Origin: Pisaster brevispinus
Taxonomy: Eukaryota; Echinodermata; Asteroidea; Forcipulatida; Asteriidae
DNA: 64,000 nucleotides
Direction: 5' to 3'
NCBI GenBank assembly: GCA_023634235.1
Contig: JAMKCF010000002.1
Coordinates: forward strand, 1,079,001-1,143,000
Below the pieces are notes generated by a model. The model worked only from the letters and a program-made list of their open reading frames with translations. It searched no databases and was not told where the DNA came from. Each line of letters opens with the position of its first letter. The stretch's first letter is position 1. Shown in pieces: positions 1 through 11,603 of the stretch. A program made the position numbers and the translations under genes.

Positions 1-489
1 ATCGCCACTTTTTTTTTAAAGCTCAATATTTTATTTGCAACGAATTAGATTTTTTGAAATATGCTCAAGTATAGGTGAAAATTGCTGTCAAAAGTAGGTT
101 TGCTTCCTTTTGTTCCAATTAACCTGTAATCAAGCTTAGTACTTTTTCGATCCTTCCCACACTAATTCCACCAAAACAGTCTCCTTTTTAAAGTTTAGTT
201 TTCCCTGCAGAGTCTCGGATGATTTATAACTTCCGTGTCATTTTACGTAAACCTTTTTACTGAAGATAAGAAGAGTATACTGTTCGAAACAGCTAGTTCT
301 AATTTCTCAATCATGACTTACCACAAAAGAAAGTTTGCATTATACGGTTGTTATTTGTAGGTAAAAAAACATTCAAGTCGCCAAATAATAGTATATGATT
401 TTTGAGATACTAACACTTTAGCTCCAACAATTTACAAACGCATCTTTATGCGCAGAAGAATATGGATGCCGGGAAATGACATCATCGGC
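1..489. other. AT-rich non-coding sequence, nothing recognised
   Basis: Unique-looking AT-rich sequence with no long open frame, no repeat shared with the rest of the window and no RNA gene that I can see. Confidence 0.5.
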
Positions 490-730
490 GAGGAAATTTA
501 AGGAATGTGACAATTCCTGAAAAATGGCTTGAGGGTCTGGGTATCCACTTTGGAGTAAGAACCAGAATCTGGCATATGGTTACAATTCAGGACGTTTACA
601 GACTCTGTGCATCACCAGAAATATAAAACTACAAGTTTGGACACAATAAGGACTATTTCTTTCTCCGTTTGGTTTTTGCCTTACTTCTTTCATGAAAATA
701 TGAAGGTTCACGGGGATTTTGAGAGATTCC
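490..730 (+). repeat. Interspersed repeat family I, copy 1
   Basis: This stretch aligns by eye with 44855-45090. The best block runs from CACCAGAAATA (near 612) through CTATTTCTTTCTCC to GAAGGTTCA (near 700), roughly three-quarters identical with small indels. The second copy is followed by a LINE/SINE-like tail (GCGCTATATAAG then ATT repeats), so the family may be the 3' part of a retroelement. The small open frame inside (607-804) only follows the repeat and gives no recognisable protein. The left boundary is approximate. Confidence 0.5.
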
Positions 731-1584
731 GGAAATCAGAAAAAAAAAATTCTGAGAAATCACATGCCTGTATCACAATTGAAATCTATGTACATCCTCA
801 ATGAAAAGTCATGAATAAAACAATAGTAAAAAATTGAATAAATACGTATATTGGGGTTGGCCCAAAACAGGGGCTCTGACCTCTTGGGCAGTATGGTAGT
901 TTACGGTGTACAGTCTCCATATTTCTGCTCATTCGGGGGGAATTAATTTGACTTCACATGCGTACAAAATGCATGGGCAAAATTAATATCCAGCAGAACT
1001 GCGGTATGTTTCATTCAAGCAGAGACTGATCAATGCGTAATTTCTTATGGTAGAGCGGCTCCAAGGTCAGATACGTTTTTTTTATGCAATCATTCTGATT
1101 TAGATAGAGTCTTCAAGAAAGCGTTTTTGAGACCCTTTCATCACTCAACACTCAAACAGGATAAATGACGTCATATTTCAAATACATGGGTCTTTAGATT
1201 TTTGAACGAGAATGTTTAGTTTGCTCATAGCTGTATTTCGGAAATATTCAATCAAAACGGCATTGAGCTTAACCCTTTGAGTGACACAAAATTTCCTCTT
1301 TGGAATGTACAGACCCATTTGTTGTTTATTTCCACTGAGAGCCTTGTAACTTAATATCCAACTGCTATAATTCTACTGATAGGAAATGAGTGCGTGGCAA
1401 AATGGTTTTGACCTTGGACCCCTTTTTACATATGCATCACCCTTTTTGCAAATTTTCCTTTTGCAAATTTATGCTGAAAATAAATTAATAATTAGAAAGC
1501 TAATTTCCTGCAGTACGGGAAGTTAGTGAGTTTCATTAATTATTGAACTTCAGAGAGAAAAAAACTGGTCCGGTAGGCTTTATT
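731..1584. other. Non-coding sequence with one CRE palindrome
   Basis: AT-rich, with no gene signal. It holds one perfect TGACGTCA palindrome at 1166-1173. Nothing else stands out. Confidence 0.45.
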
Positions 1585-1740
1585 ACATACACCCCATTGA
1601 GTTCGACAAACCATTATGTCTGATCCATTGTGTTCGACAGCCCATTGTATCCGACCTGTCGGACAAACCAGTATGTCCACACAGCTCTGTGTTGCAGCGC
1701 TATGTGGACACTCCTTTGTTCTGTTCACTTAAAAGAAAAT
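1585..1740 (-). repeat. CCATTRTGTCCGAC short array joined to family A repeat
   Basis: Positions 1592-1656 hold about four degenerate copies of a 14-17 bp unit, CCATTGTGTTCGACA. The same unit occurs at 62578-62690. Immediately after it, 1672-1740 read on the minus strand (GAACAGAACAAAGGAGTGTC, then CAACACAGAGCTGTGTGGAC) matches the 3' part of family A copies at 4513-4680 and 22881-23060. The pair may be one composite element. Confidence 0.55.
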
Positions 1741-2122
1741 CCTTTTCCGACAAACTTTGCCGGACGTAAACGGCCATGAAAACTAACGGTGCGGGGATAC
1801 AACTAATACGGTTCCATGAGTACTTCAAATCGCAATCGCGAGTTCCAACAAATTTGACGCACACCTCACTTTTTAATAAAATTTAGTGAAATAATGCTCA
1901 AGGTCTTCTGCAATTTGGACCATTCTAGATCAATAGGTTATTGAGAGGTTTTTAACCATAGGAACTGACAACGAAGGATGAAAGCGCCGACTTGTGGTGA
2001 AGAATAATGACAGGGGCAAGGTCGCGTCTGAACTGAAATTGATAACCGTTTTCAGGAAAGACACTCTCCAGAAATAACCGAAGACTTCACCGAAGTCTGA
2101 CATCTCAAGAGAAGAACGAGAT
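1741..2122. other. Non-coding sequence, nothing recognised
   Basis: No open frame, repeat or RNA signal supported here. Confidence 0.45.
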
Positions 2123-2496
2123 GAGGCTCAATAAAGAAAGAGACAGTACGAAAATATTACGGGACCGCTTTTGGAATTTCTGCGAGATTAACTTTTGGAA
2201 AATGTCATCAAGCACAAGATTTTAGTGAAAGACTTTAATAAAAACACCTGAAACGGTCACCACGATTCGTTCAACGATCATAGACAATTTTCAAAAAGAT
2301 ACAAGAAAAGAGGCTCTATTTAAGAAAGACACTGTACGAAAATATTACTGGACCGGTTTGGGAATTTCTGTAAGATGAGCTCTTTGAAAAGTTTCATCGA
2401 GCGCAAGATTCTAGTGAAAGACTTCAATCAAAACACCTGAAACGGTCACCTCGATTCGTTTTCATGATCTTAGAAAGTTGTCAAAAAGATAAACGG
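2123..2496 (+). repeat. Two-copy tandem duplication, period about 187 bp
   Basis: GAGGCTC starts copy 1 at 2123 and copy 2 at 2310. Shared blocks in the same order include ACGAAAATATTAC, GGAATTTCTG, CAAGATT-TAGTGAAAGACTT, AAAACACCTGAAACGGTCAC and GATTCGTT. Similarity is about 85% by eye, so this is an older local duplication. No protein is encoded. Confidence 0.8.
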
Positions 2497-3860
2497 AAAT
2501 GCTTGCCTTTTTCCCCCAGGCAAAGTGTAAAAATCAATTCTAAAATTGAAAATGGGTCCCCCGAACAATAGCATCGACTGTAAAATAAAAGTTCAGTCCC
2601 ACTTTCATTCAAACTAAAAACGGATTGTTGTGCTAACTTAACTGTTACGGAAACCTTTTATCCGTGCGGATGAAAAACTGAGCGCTATTTTGTGATGGGA
2701 ATCTTTGTTTCCCTAAATACATTGCTTCAGCATGTAAAGAAAACAAAAAATTGCACTTCGACGAGGTCCTATAACACACATTTTTTTATTATTGTGTATT
2801 CCTAGGGCAAGACTTAACGCAGTAATTTCTTCGTGATTGGGGGGGGGGGGTTACTTCTTTTGCCGACCGAAACTCTTTGTCAGTTTACTTCAGTTAGAAT
2901 AGATGAGGCATTTTGCTTGAGCTACTCTTGATCTCTATACGGCAGCAACAATTTGCGGCAACCTGTTATAGTGTCTCTAAAAGAAGTGTGCTGATCGAAA
3001 TCCACGGTTAGATCTCGCTCTTGATCCTGGTACTGATGAGTCCGTTGGGGGGCATTGACCGTCCTGGATAAGGCTGAGAGTCGAAGGAGATGTCTGGGCA
3101 GAGTGCCATGGAGAACAACCTGACCACAACATTGAAGTTTTAGTATCGCGTTGATGTCACCAAAGGCCTATCTAAATTATTTAGCGAGTACTCGCTACTT
3201 GCTTGAAGTCATTTCAGTGTTTTTAGGGATGCCAGCAGACCACAATCAGCATTGTTGAGAATAAGTACATGGTGAAGAAATGTTAGTCTCACACTGTGTT
3301 GATAAGTTTGAAATTTAAAGATGTGTTTTTGATTATGCATGAAATGCCCAATATAAGAATTCCTGCCTATGAACAATAATGAACAGTCAAAAGTCAAGGC
3401 AGAACTCTTACACGTCGCTGCTTTGCCGCAAAGTCATTCATCGCAAAACATTTTAGCGAAAGGTTCCAGCTAGACAAGATTGTGACTGAATCAGGGTAAT
3501 ATTTTCATTTTGGATTATTTGGACGGAAGTTCTTAGATCTCAGCCCATAACATGACGAGATCTACACGCCTATTTCAAAGACGATGCTTTAGTGTAAAGA
3601 GATGGGGAAAAAAATTGCAACTCAAGTTGTTTGTTTTTAGCTGACACGATCGCGTCCTGTTCTGTCAACATCACATTTATGTCAAAAAACTAACTTTCAT
3701 CACCTCTTGAAACATCTCTCAGCATAACATGTTCACGACATAATTGTAATTGAAAGTGGGCATCACAGACAAAGATAATAATGGAAGTCCTGTAATGTCA
3801 CCGTTGGGCACAGTATTTTCAAATGCAGTACGGAGTATTAGCAACAATTAGCTCTGACAT
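2497..3860. other. Non-coding sequence with a G12 run
   Basis: Mostly unique AT-rich sequence. A run of twelve G lies at 2839-2850. The minus-strand open stretch at 3209-3397 resembles no known protein. Confidence 0.45.
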
Positions 3861-4128
3861 AACTTAATGTTGTTGCTGCTCCGCACAAACAATTCGATCA
3901 GCCCCGCAGATACATTGGCCAATCACATCCGACCCAGAACTACGTTTGCCTGGTTGAACCACTGAAGTCACGTGAAGATTAGACTTGCAAACTGCTGTCA
4001 CATTAAAAGTTTGCCTGAGGTTCTTGTGATATAAAGTGCAAGGACTGCATGTATCCTTAATGAAGACTGATAGGCAGTTTTCTAAGTTACATCCTAATGT
4101 AGTCCTTATGTTTCTTGCTGACGGCAAA
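3861..4128 (-). CDS. Candidate terminal exon with GDNF-receptor-alpha-like cysteine pattern
   Basis: On the minus strand a pyrimidine-rich stretch ending in GCCGTCAG (just above 4126) looks like a splice acceptor. It is followed by about 88 open codons ending in TAA at 3864-3866. The translation is cysteine-rich. Its middle, YHKNLRQTF, and its end, CICGADRIVCAEQQQ, resemble the HKALRQFF and C-S-C-RD-IACTERRR segments I associate with GDNF-family receptor alpha domains. These are extracellular disulphide-bonded domains of GPI-linked co-receptors. The spacing between the two segments is longer than in the family, and no further GDNF-like exon is visible on either side. The open stretch continues upstream of the acceptor to 4166 without a clear start. 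It may be a real last exon, a decayed exon or chance; I lean slightly towards chance. Confidence 0.25.
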
Positions 4129-4179
4129 CACAAATTTAAAGGAATGCAGTTAAAAACGAGATGCACTATTTAAAAACTG

Positions 4180-4512
4180 TGCTCAAACTGCTGTGTAAGC
4201 TTTTTTGCTCTTTGAATCAAGGCAATGCACAGCAAAGACTGGTTATGATTCAATGACTGCGGCCTCTAGCATGAACACTTTCTGTGAAACAAAATAAGCT
4301 ACGAATTTCACAATAATGACACTGCTGTACTAGTGCTGACTCTACTTGAATCAAGTTAAAGTACGCCGTCTGTTGTTTGTTTTAAACTGATACTGGGGCC
4401 GACCATCTTTGATAAGGTACATCATTTCTAAAGTCAACAGAACCAATGCTGCTTGGGTACTAACTGAATTCATGGAGGTAGGAGCTTTCCATACTTCAGA
4501 TGAACTGTGTGT
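4180..4512. other. Non-coding sequence, nothing recognised
   Basis: No repeat match and no coding signal found. Confidence 0.4.
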
Positions 4513-4680
4513 AAACGCTACACACGAAGTGTGTACCTACAACCAAAGGAGGTCCACACAGTGTAGGGACTTTAAACACAATGTGGACATAAATACGTCC
4601 ACATGATTTCTGCTAAAGTGTACAGAACAAATGAATGTCCACAGAGTGCAGCACAGAGCTGCGTGTTCTTCGCTGGGATG
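4513..4680 (+). mobile_element. Interspersed repeat family A, copy 2
   Basis: This copy begins near GCTACACACGAAGTG and shares ordered blocks with 22881-23060: AGGTCCAC, TGTAGGGACTT, AACAC-ATGTGGAC, ACGTCCACA, AAGTGTACA-AACAAA and CACAGAGCTG. GTCCACA and its complement recur within the element, giving it a foldback look typical of a small non-autonomous DNA element. No coding capacity. Confidence 0.65.
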
Positions 4681-4719
4681 GGGGAATACGATAATACAAG
4701 TCATCTTGACTTTTTTACT

Positions 4720-4861
4720 GACTTCACAAAGATATTATTGATCCATAATCACCTATAGTTTTTGCAAGTAAAGCCCTGTACATAAGTATAAGACTTCACA
4801 AAGATATTATTGATCCATAATCACCTATAGTTTTTGCAAGTAAAGCCCTGTACATAAGTAT
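4720..4861 (+). repeat. Near-perfect 72-bp tandem duplication
   Basis: GACTTCACAAAGATATTATT begins at 4720 and again at 4792. The two units are essentially identical through CCCTGTACATAAGTAT, so this duplication is recent, or it is an assembly or allelic artefact. Confidence 0.9.
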
Positions 4862-4939
4862 CAGGGTTTTTTTTCTACAAGTAGGGGCATTGTTTGATTT
4901 CTGTCAATGTTATGATTATTTATTGGTTCAAATTACAAA

Positions 4940-5130
4940 AAAGGTACGGTAAAAGTCGCATGTGAACGTTTCAGCTGAATACATTGTTCTACTTGTTGAG
5001 AGAGCAGCAACAAACTTCCACTCTGTTTTTGCAAGAACGTCGAAATCATCCACCTTTAGCGAGGTGACAGTGGGTACCAACCGCATCTCTGGCTGCGCCA
5101 TTCGCGAATGGACACCAATCTGAGAAATCG
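4940..5130 (+). mobile_element. Family B element, 3'-truncated copy
   Basis: Matches the left half of the full element at 52501-52943. The start AAGGTACGGTA corresponds to AAAGGTAGGGTA. The inner block GAGGTGACAG-GGGTACCAACC, followed by GCATCTCTGGC, is conserved. The right half of the element is missing. No coding capacity. Confidence 0.7.
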
Positions 5131-6554
5131 TTCATGCATGAATCGTTCATCAAATACAAAAGTTTTTATTGATGTCTAAGCAATGGGGCAATTCAGACGA
5201 AATAATTTCGCAGAATGCTTACTGTAGCATTACCATCGTCTTAACCACACACACGCGATCATCCATGTTCTTGCATTGTGATCATGCAACCGTACAAATC
5301 AAATCAGTAAAAATGCAGGAAAGGACCGTGTTTGTAGACTGTTTTTTTTTGTCCAGTTAGATTTGATCACGATTTACTTTACACAAACTTGTAACAAAGT
5401 GAACATTGTTGTTAACAATTTGAACATTTAAAGGTTGTGTCATACTAAGTAATGATCACGGAAAAAAAGTATGCAATTTCTATCCGAAAGGTTACTTGTT
5501 ATAAAGATGGTAATTCTCAATGGACTGTATGTCTCGCGTATATTTGAACTTCCGGGACCATTGTGGGCACAACCGTTATATGGAGTTTGACGTGGGCGTG
5601 ATTGATTTCCTTTCGTCAATAAGGCCTTTTCTAGTTTAGCTATGACCGTAACCATGTGAGTGGAATGTAATACTAAGTGATAAACAATATGAACGTAACA
5701 AAACCCAATTTAAAACAGAAAACCCGAGAACTAAACTTGACCTCCGTTCACTTGTAAAAAAAATCTGAATTTTGCCCAACTGACGGTCATATTGTCATTA
5801 CTTCTATGTGATGGTCGCACAAATTCGGGTGGGATCGGCAAATTGGGTTTCTGAAAAATAAGCTTCCTCTTACGAAGTTTTTATTTTTTTTTCAATGTTA
5901 GTTTGAACATTTATTTATTTTAAATACATTATGGGTATGTTTATTTTGTATAAAAATATAATTTTAAAAGAAGATTTTATTTCAAAGAAAAATGTGGTCT
6001 TCGTTCGAGATGTTTTCTTGTATTCGATACATGCGAGACTTGTACAGTCTGTAGAAATAACTGACCATTCCTTTAATTAAATAGAATTTTATAAGCATAA
6101 ACGAACAATGGCGTTTTGTTTTTATAAGGGGGACATCGTGTGAAGGACAACGGTTTCCACTCCAGCAAATTATCATTACAAGTTTTGATTAATAAGTATT
6201 TGTTAGTTTATCGCTTTGTGCTTTCCCGGTTTTAAGAATTATTCGAATCATGTACGCGGGTTTTAATTAAATCGCAATCCATATTGAATATGACTCTAAA
6301 ATATATTTGGCCTTTGCAAATACACCGGCGGGGAATGTTGATTCCTGTCAGGATAATTAATTGACAAGAACATATTTAAGTCCGGAGGAAAACAGACCGC
6401 TTAGAAGTTTGTGTTCTTAAAAAAAAAAAGGTATTGGTACAGTCCCATTTTGTACACGGTATTTTCGAGCTTATGTTGATATTAAAAGAGGTTGAATAAT
6501 TGAATGTTTTGTAAATTCAAATTGACATATCCTTGGAATTATGAAAATAATATT
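5131..6554. other. AT-rich non-coding sequence
   Basis: Long AT-rich stretch, with poly-T near 5887 and TTTATTTATTTT near 5912. Short open frames here look like chance products. No repeat match was found. Confidence 0.45.
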
Positions 6555-6885
6555 TCTTTTCTAGGCTGATCATCTTTACGAGCAGCTGAGAAGCTGAATT
6601 GCGAAGGACGCGGCTACGATTTGTTCGAAAAGCAGACACGCAAGGGCGCCTTTGGCAGCCCGCCACATCAACCCATAATGAACACGGAGTACATCCAAAG
6701 GTCGAAAGTGTTTTTGATTTTTCCGGAGGGAAGAAAACCGGAGGGCACGGAGGAAAAATCCTCGTGGTGTAGGAGCGAACCAACGCACACCTCTACTCTC
6801 ATGGCCTTATATGGGTATCGAACCAGAGCCACAACGGTGAGAGGCGAGCGCCATACGCACTAGCCACCCATGCCACCCCACCTAT
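6555..6885 (-). mobile_element. tRNA-derived SINE (GGTTCGATACC B-box type)
   Basis: Read on the minus strand, the right end is a tRNA-like head. It has an A-box-like TGGCTAGTGCG (near 6870) and a B-box GGTTCGATACC (near 6818), the RNA polymerase III internal promoter. The body follows: TTTTTCCTCCG, CCTCCGGTTTTC, AATCAAAAACACTTTCGACC, GCGCCCTTGCGTGTCTGC and GCCGCGTCCTTCGCAATTCA. I recognise this body as a common invertebrate SINE type. The element is non-coding. The overlapping open frames on both strands are by-products of its CpG-rich body. The 3' tail boundary is approximate. Confidence 0.75.
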
Positions 6886-9785
6886 ACCAGCAGATTTGTC
6901 ATCAAATATTCAAGATATTTTTGCCTACGTAATTTTTACTAATCAGTTTTCTTTGAAGCCCCAAAAACTGATTAAATTTCGCTACTTGTGTACCCCCTTT
7001 TGGAGGTGACAATTATGAAATATATTAAGCAAACCACTTTTATATGGAGTAATTAAAAGGACACGACTTAAATATGGAGTAATTTATTATAATTTCTAGT
7101 TCATGAAAACCTCGGGCAAAATTATTTGGCTGGAGGTTGATTCAATCAATGGAGTTGCTTTATATTAAGTCATTTTCTTTGTTTCCCCTTTTTTTTCTTC
7201 TTTTTTAATCTTCTTCTTCTTCTTCTTCTCTCTCTACTATGTTGCCTGTTTGATTAAATCGTCAACACTTTTCTCATCATTTTTCTCATCATTTTTCTGA
7301 ATCATTCTTCAGGCAATATAGACTGGTTTTATTTCAGATATGATCTGGTCCGTCTGCTAAACTTTCCCGATAACAAACCAAATCTGAAAAAAAATATTTA
7401 TCAGGGGACAGCAAAAAAGTAAAAACAAAAAGAGAAAGGATTGTAGGAGAAAAAAAAGAGATATATAAGTACACCCTGCAGTTTAATACCTAAAAACGAT
7501 TTCAGTCAGATCAGAAAAGGTGTTTGTTGGGGACCGTAGTCTCCACATCAGCCGTAGATACAGTTCCCTCATCCACGCCCCAAACCCACCGACTTGACTC
7601 GAGGATACCTCTCGAGACATTCGATTTCTCGCTGATCCATTTATCGACAAAAGACTCGACCCATTTTTTTTCCTGCATAGTGTTGGACTTTGCTCGAAGG
7701 ACTGTCGTGAGTTAATGAAATAGTCCAGACTTGCTTCTTGTCTCTCCTTTTCTGTCCGTTTTTTTCTTTTTGTGACATCTTTGGTTGTTCCTCACATCTA
7801 CCCCAAACTCCAAGGTTTACAAAGACAAAACAGAGAGCGGTGGCAGGGGGGGGGGGGTGTTGTTTTTTTCACGGCTCGGTTCCAGGAAGGACACGGCCTA
7901 GTTCGGGCACGGACGACCGTGAACGGACAACGGACAATGGAGAATGCAGGGACTTGTGATTTGCGGGTAAATCATGAAGGTCGTGTAGAAAACTCATTAC
8001 CGGCTCATGTGTCAGCTGAAACTATTAATCATACGTTCTTCGCCACGTAGTGATGTGCGTGTACGATGTTGACGCTTGTTGACGGCTTATATCTCACGTT
8101 GAAGGCGAACCAATCGACATCTCCTTGAATCAAAGGATGGGCTGTCGATAAAGTCCGTCAGGTGAAGGAGAATCACATCAAATTGTCACTAAACTAAAGT
8201 ACTACATCTCCCCACGGTTTAGACCTATCTCATTTCATATACCCCGAAAATTCAGCGTCCTTCTCTCCAAAAGCACAACAGTTAAAAATGCACTGTTCAC
8301 AAATAGTCATGTTTCTTTTATTAGATAAACAGAAAAACAAAATGTATGCACAGAGATGAAGAGGTAAGAGATGATTGCCATAGAAACTCCACGTACGACA
8401 TCACTGCCATTACATTACGGACATGACGGGCCCTATTGACCAAGCGAGTTCTGCAAACTTGGATATTACCGAGTCATTCGGTAATCCGCAGAATGGCTTA
8501 GAGGGATAAGTCCCAACCGAAGGATTTCAGATTATTAATAGGTAAGACGAAATGTTCGAAATTAAGTGGTGAATAGTTGACGACGAGAGACAAATGCTCG
8601 CCACGCAATCCCCTTCAAATCTGGCCACATGATGCTGTCAGTGTACTATCAATAAATTGAAAAGCTGGTTAACCTAGAAAACAGGTTTCCTCTAACAAAA
8701 ACCCCTTTTTTTTACCGAGACACATTATGGCGTTCCCTTTTACAAGGTACGAGTAAAAAGATTGGAGTTTTCTGCAAACCTGAGTGTATTTTTCAGGGCA
8801 GATGGGTATAGAGAACGCCTCAATGTTGATTCCTTACAACAAACACCATACTATAGTTACACACCCACGAGTCAAGAGAGAATACTCTCAAAAATGTTAG
8901 ATACAATCTGTTTAAGGTGATCTACAGATCTTTCACTTTCAAAAGTTGTTTTATGCGAACGTCAGCTTTCCCCCGGTAAACTGTTGGTGGCGCCCTATAT
9001 TAAATTTCGCTCGCTCTCCACAGACAGTATTATGTAATCGACCGTTGTGTCAATGAGTCGACAACCAACTCGCCTTTCGGCAGTATGCATCTAAATACCA
9101 GAAGAGTGTAGTGCATTTATTTTACGATGATGAAATTTGAACTCAACGGAGCGTGGTTTTGATGACGAGGATGGAAAAAACCAGGTGACAGGTGACGGAT
9201 GATAAATGCACCTAGATGCTGGAAATGACTTGAGAGGGTGAGATGAAATTAATTTAAAATATTGAGATATTTGACAAATAACAGTACAAATAGGCCCACA
9301 TTGTGGCTATTTGGGGGTATTTAAAAAATAATTTGGTTTACAATAATGCACTGTAAAACATAATGGAATAGCCGGAGAGTTTATGTAAGGATTGCTTTAA
9401 AGATAATATTCTCAAAAAAAATAAAATAAAATAAAACAAATTAAGATTGAATTATTTCTTCACTTAATGTTGGTCGCGAACCTGGAGTTGTGACCTCTCA
9501 CATTGCAAAGAACATAAGCCAGAATCGATGTGTAAATAACAAAGGGGTTTGGAAACCTTTCCCTATTGTTTAAAAGATTAAATTTTCATATAGCTACATC
9601 ATTTACATAAAAGTCATTTCCTGGACATGAACAAAATAAACATTATAAAAAGTCAATTATACGAATGCATTATTTGGATTCAAGCATTAATTTAAGTAAA
9701 TTTTTTTAGGCTTAGTGTTATCACCAGTGTCAACAACAGACATCTTTAGATTGTACAAATTCTTTTGTTTGGTGTGTGTGTGTGG
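6886..9785. other. Non-coding sequence; CTT microsatellite and G12 run
   Basis: Contains a short CTT/TTCTTC tract at about 7195-7235 and twelve G at 7846-7857. The piece GGTGGCGCCCTAT near 8988 resembles GCGCCCTCT motifs seen elsewhere in the window. The overlapping open stretches at 7524-8050 resemble no family I know. No repeat copies are otherwise recognised. Confidence 0.45.
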
Positions 9786-9819
9786 TTTTTTTTTTTTTTT
9801 TTTTGGTGGGGGGGGGGGG
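9786..9819 (+). repeat. T19 followed by G12 homopolymer pair
   Basis: Nineteen T at 9786-9804, then GGT, then twelve G at 9808-9819. This adjacent poly-T/poly-G tract lies inside a spurious open frame. Confidence 0.85.
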
Positions 9820-10709
9820 TTACTGCAGAAAATCACTCGGCTTCGGGCAGGCTTTGCGTGTGGTTGACATGCATTTTACATGAACACAAAATCGATTATA
9901 ATATACAGTTTTACGTCCTGTGTGAGGAGATTGTTTCGAGTTGTATATTTCGATCGTGTGTGTCACATCGGTCGGCAAGGACGTGTAATTCTACCTACGG
10001 CGTTTTGTCATTTTCCAACTGTGAATATCTTTCAGACAGTAGAGAATATTCTCTTCCCGGCTCTCCTCTGTGGCCCATAATCTTCGGAAACTGAAATCTC
10101 GAGGACATTTTGTTCTTTGACAACATGTCCTGAATATAATGCCTTCAAGAATATCAAGTCCTTATCTATTACTAATGTGGATCCAACTCAGCAGGTCATA
10201 GTCTGGTTCGGAATCTACATTAGTCTTACCATGTTGCACTTTAGCATTTCTCAATGCTTCTATTGAGGTTAAACTATAATTCAACACAAACTCATTACCT
10301 AGAATACAAATCTAAATTACAGACAACCTACTCTCTGAAAACATATGCTGTTGTATTATTTGACTACATGAAAACACAAATATTAACAACAACATGAGCA
10401 ATGAAGAATGATTATCATGGTTCCGGGTTGGCTCTTTGATTATTGACGGGGTTTAAATAAATTCGAGTAAAAAAAAAACAACTTTTCATGAACAGCTGTT
10501 GACTCTACAAATTTTGGCAATTCTGAGTCACTATAAATTCCAAATTAAAGGATGTGACTAAATTCGGCAGAGGGCGTTAATGTCAACTACATGGCTCACT
10601 GCTTGATAACAATTAATGTACCTTGGTTGGTAGATCGGGAGGGTGGGGGGGGGGGGGAGTTGAAGGCATCGTGGCCAATGACCCCGAGGCCCCTACAAGC
10701 GTTGGTAGT
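9820..10709. other. Non-coding sequence with a G13 run
   Basis: AT-rich. Thirteen G at 10645-10657. No gene or shared repeat is supported. Confidence 0.45.
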
Positions 10710-11103
10710 TAATAATACTGGGTTTTTATAAAGCGTTTTATCACAACCCTAGGGACGTATCAAAGCGCTCATTATTTGTTTTTCACCAGGGCTATGATTT
10801 TGAATTACGAGACCCATATGTAGCACCTTCTAACTGATTACAAGGTGCAACGGCGCATTCATCAGCCACTGCCAGAAATACCTGGGCAAACCCCTGCTCT
10901 TTACGATGGGTGTATATGGTTTTTTTTTATTTACGTGCATTACACAACGTAAGGGACCGACAGCTTACGTTCCATCCGAAGGATAAAGGAAGTGGTAAAG
11001 GAACTTGCTCATTAAAGACACAAGTGCCACGACCGGGATTCGAACTCACACGATAAATAAAGCTTGAGTTCGATGCTCTTGACCGCTTGGCCTAGACACG
11101 CCA
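10710..11103 (-). mobile_element. tRNA-derived SINE with LINE-like 3' tail
   Basis: On the minus strand the head begins near 11103 with GGCGTGTCTAGGCCAAGCGG, a Leu/Ser-like A-box region. A B-box GTTCGAATCCCGGTCGTG follows near 11030-11045, then GGCACTTGTGTC. The body contains GGATGGAACGTAAGCTGTCG. The 3' end reads GCGCTTTGATACG, then GTGATAAAACGCTTTATAAA, then a TATTATTAA tail. The same 3' segment occurs in the SINE at 35084-35437, and its last part in the LINE tails at 47858 and 11604. Non-coding. Confidence 0.8.
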
Positions 11104-11271
11104 AGGATTTCTCATTTGAGAACATCGAGGAAAAGTAATATCAAAATCTGGGTAGATAATTTATCCCAATCGGGACGGTTGTTCATCATGTCACTACGGT
11201 CCGAATTGTTACAACTACAGAGGTGAGAATCATTGCTGACAAAAAAAAAAAGTCTGTGACTTATATCCAGA

Positions 11272-11420
11272 TCTCAGAAGGTACATTGAACTAATGACAG
11301 TTCCGCTTTTTGATAACCCCTGGAGTTATCGATTCCAAGGATTTCTTGAAATAGTATCCACAGCACTAGAAAAGTAGATCAAAGAGCAGAATTTATCCTC
11401 ATCTGAAGACATTTTAAATG
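11272..11420 (+). repeat. Interspersed repeat family H, copy 1
   Basis: Aligns with 32341-32475 over about 130 bases at roughly 70% identity. Shared blocks are AGGTAC-TTGAA, ATGACAG, TTCC-CTTTTTG-TAACC, CTGGA-TTAT, ATTCCA-GGA, TAGA-AAGTAGATCAA and GAGCA. Identity of the parent element is unknown. Confidence 0.55.
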
Positions 11421-11603
11421 ACTTTTAGACACCAGGCAGACACAGACAAAGTCTGACTTCAGGATAAAAGTCTGACATTTCTCATTCCTGCTCCTGATTC
11501 TTTGGTGAGGTAAGAAATACCCCGATATAGAGACAGGGTTTGGTTGTTTGTATCTACCGAGGCTCGATTGGGTACTGCTGGTATAAAATAATTCAAATCG
11601 GGG

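Noticed and set aside
3030..3075. Second hammerhead-like CTGATGAGTCCGT at about 3035
   Set aside because: No matching stem II closing strand and no GAAA core downstream.
6517..6863. Overlapping open frames on both strands around 6.5-6.9 kb
   Set aside because: They lie within a tRNA-derived SINE body whose CpG-rich sequence lacks stops.
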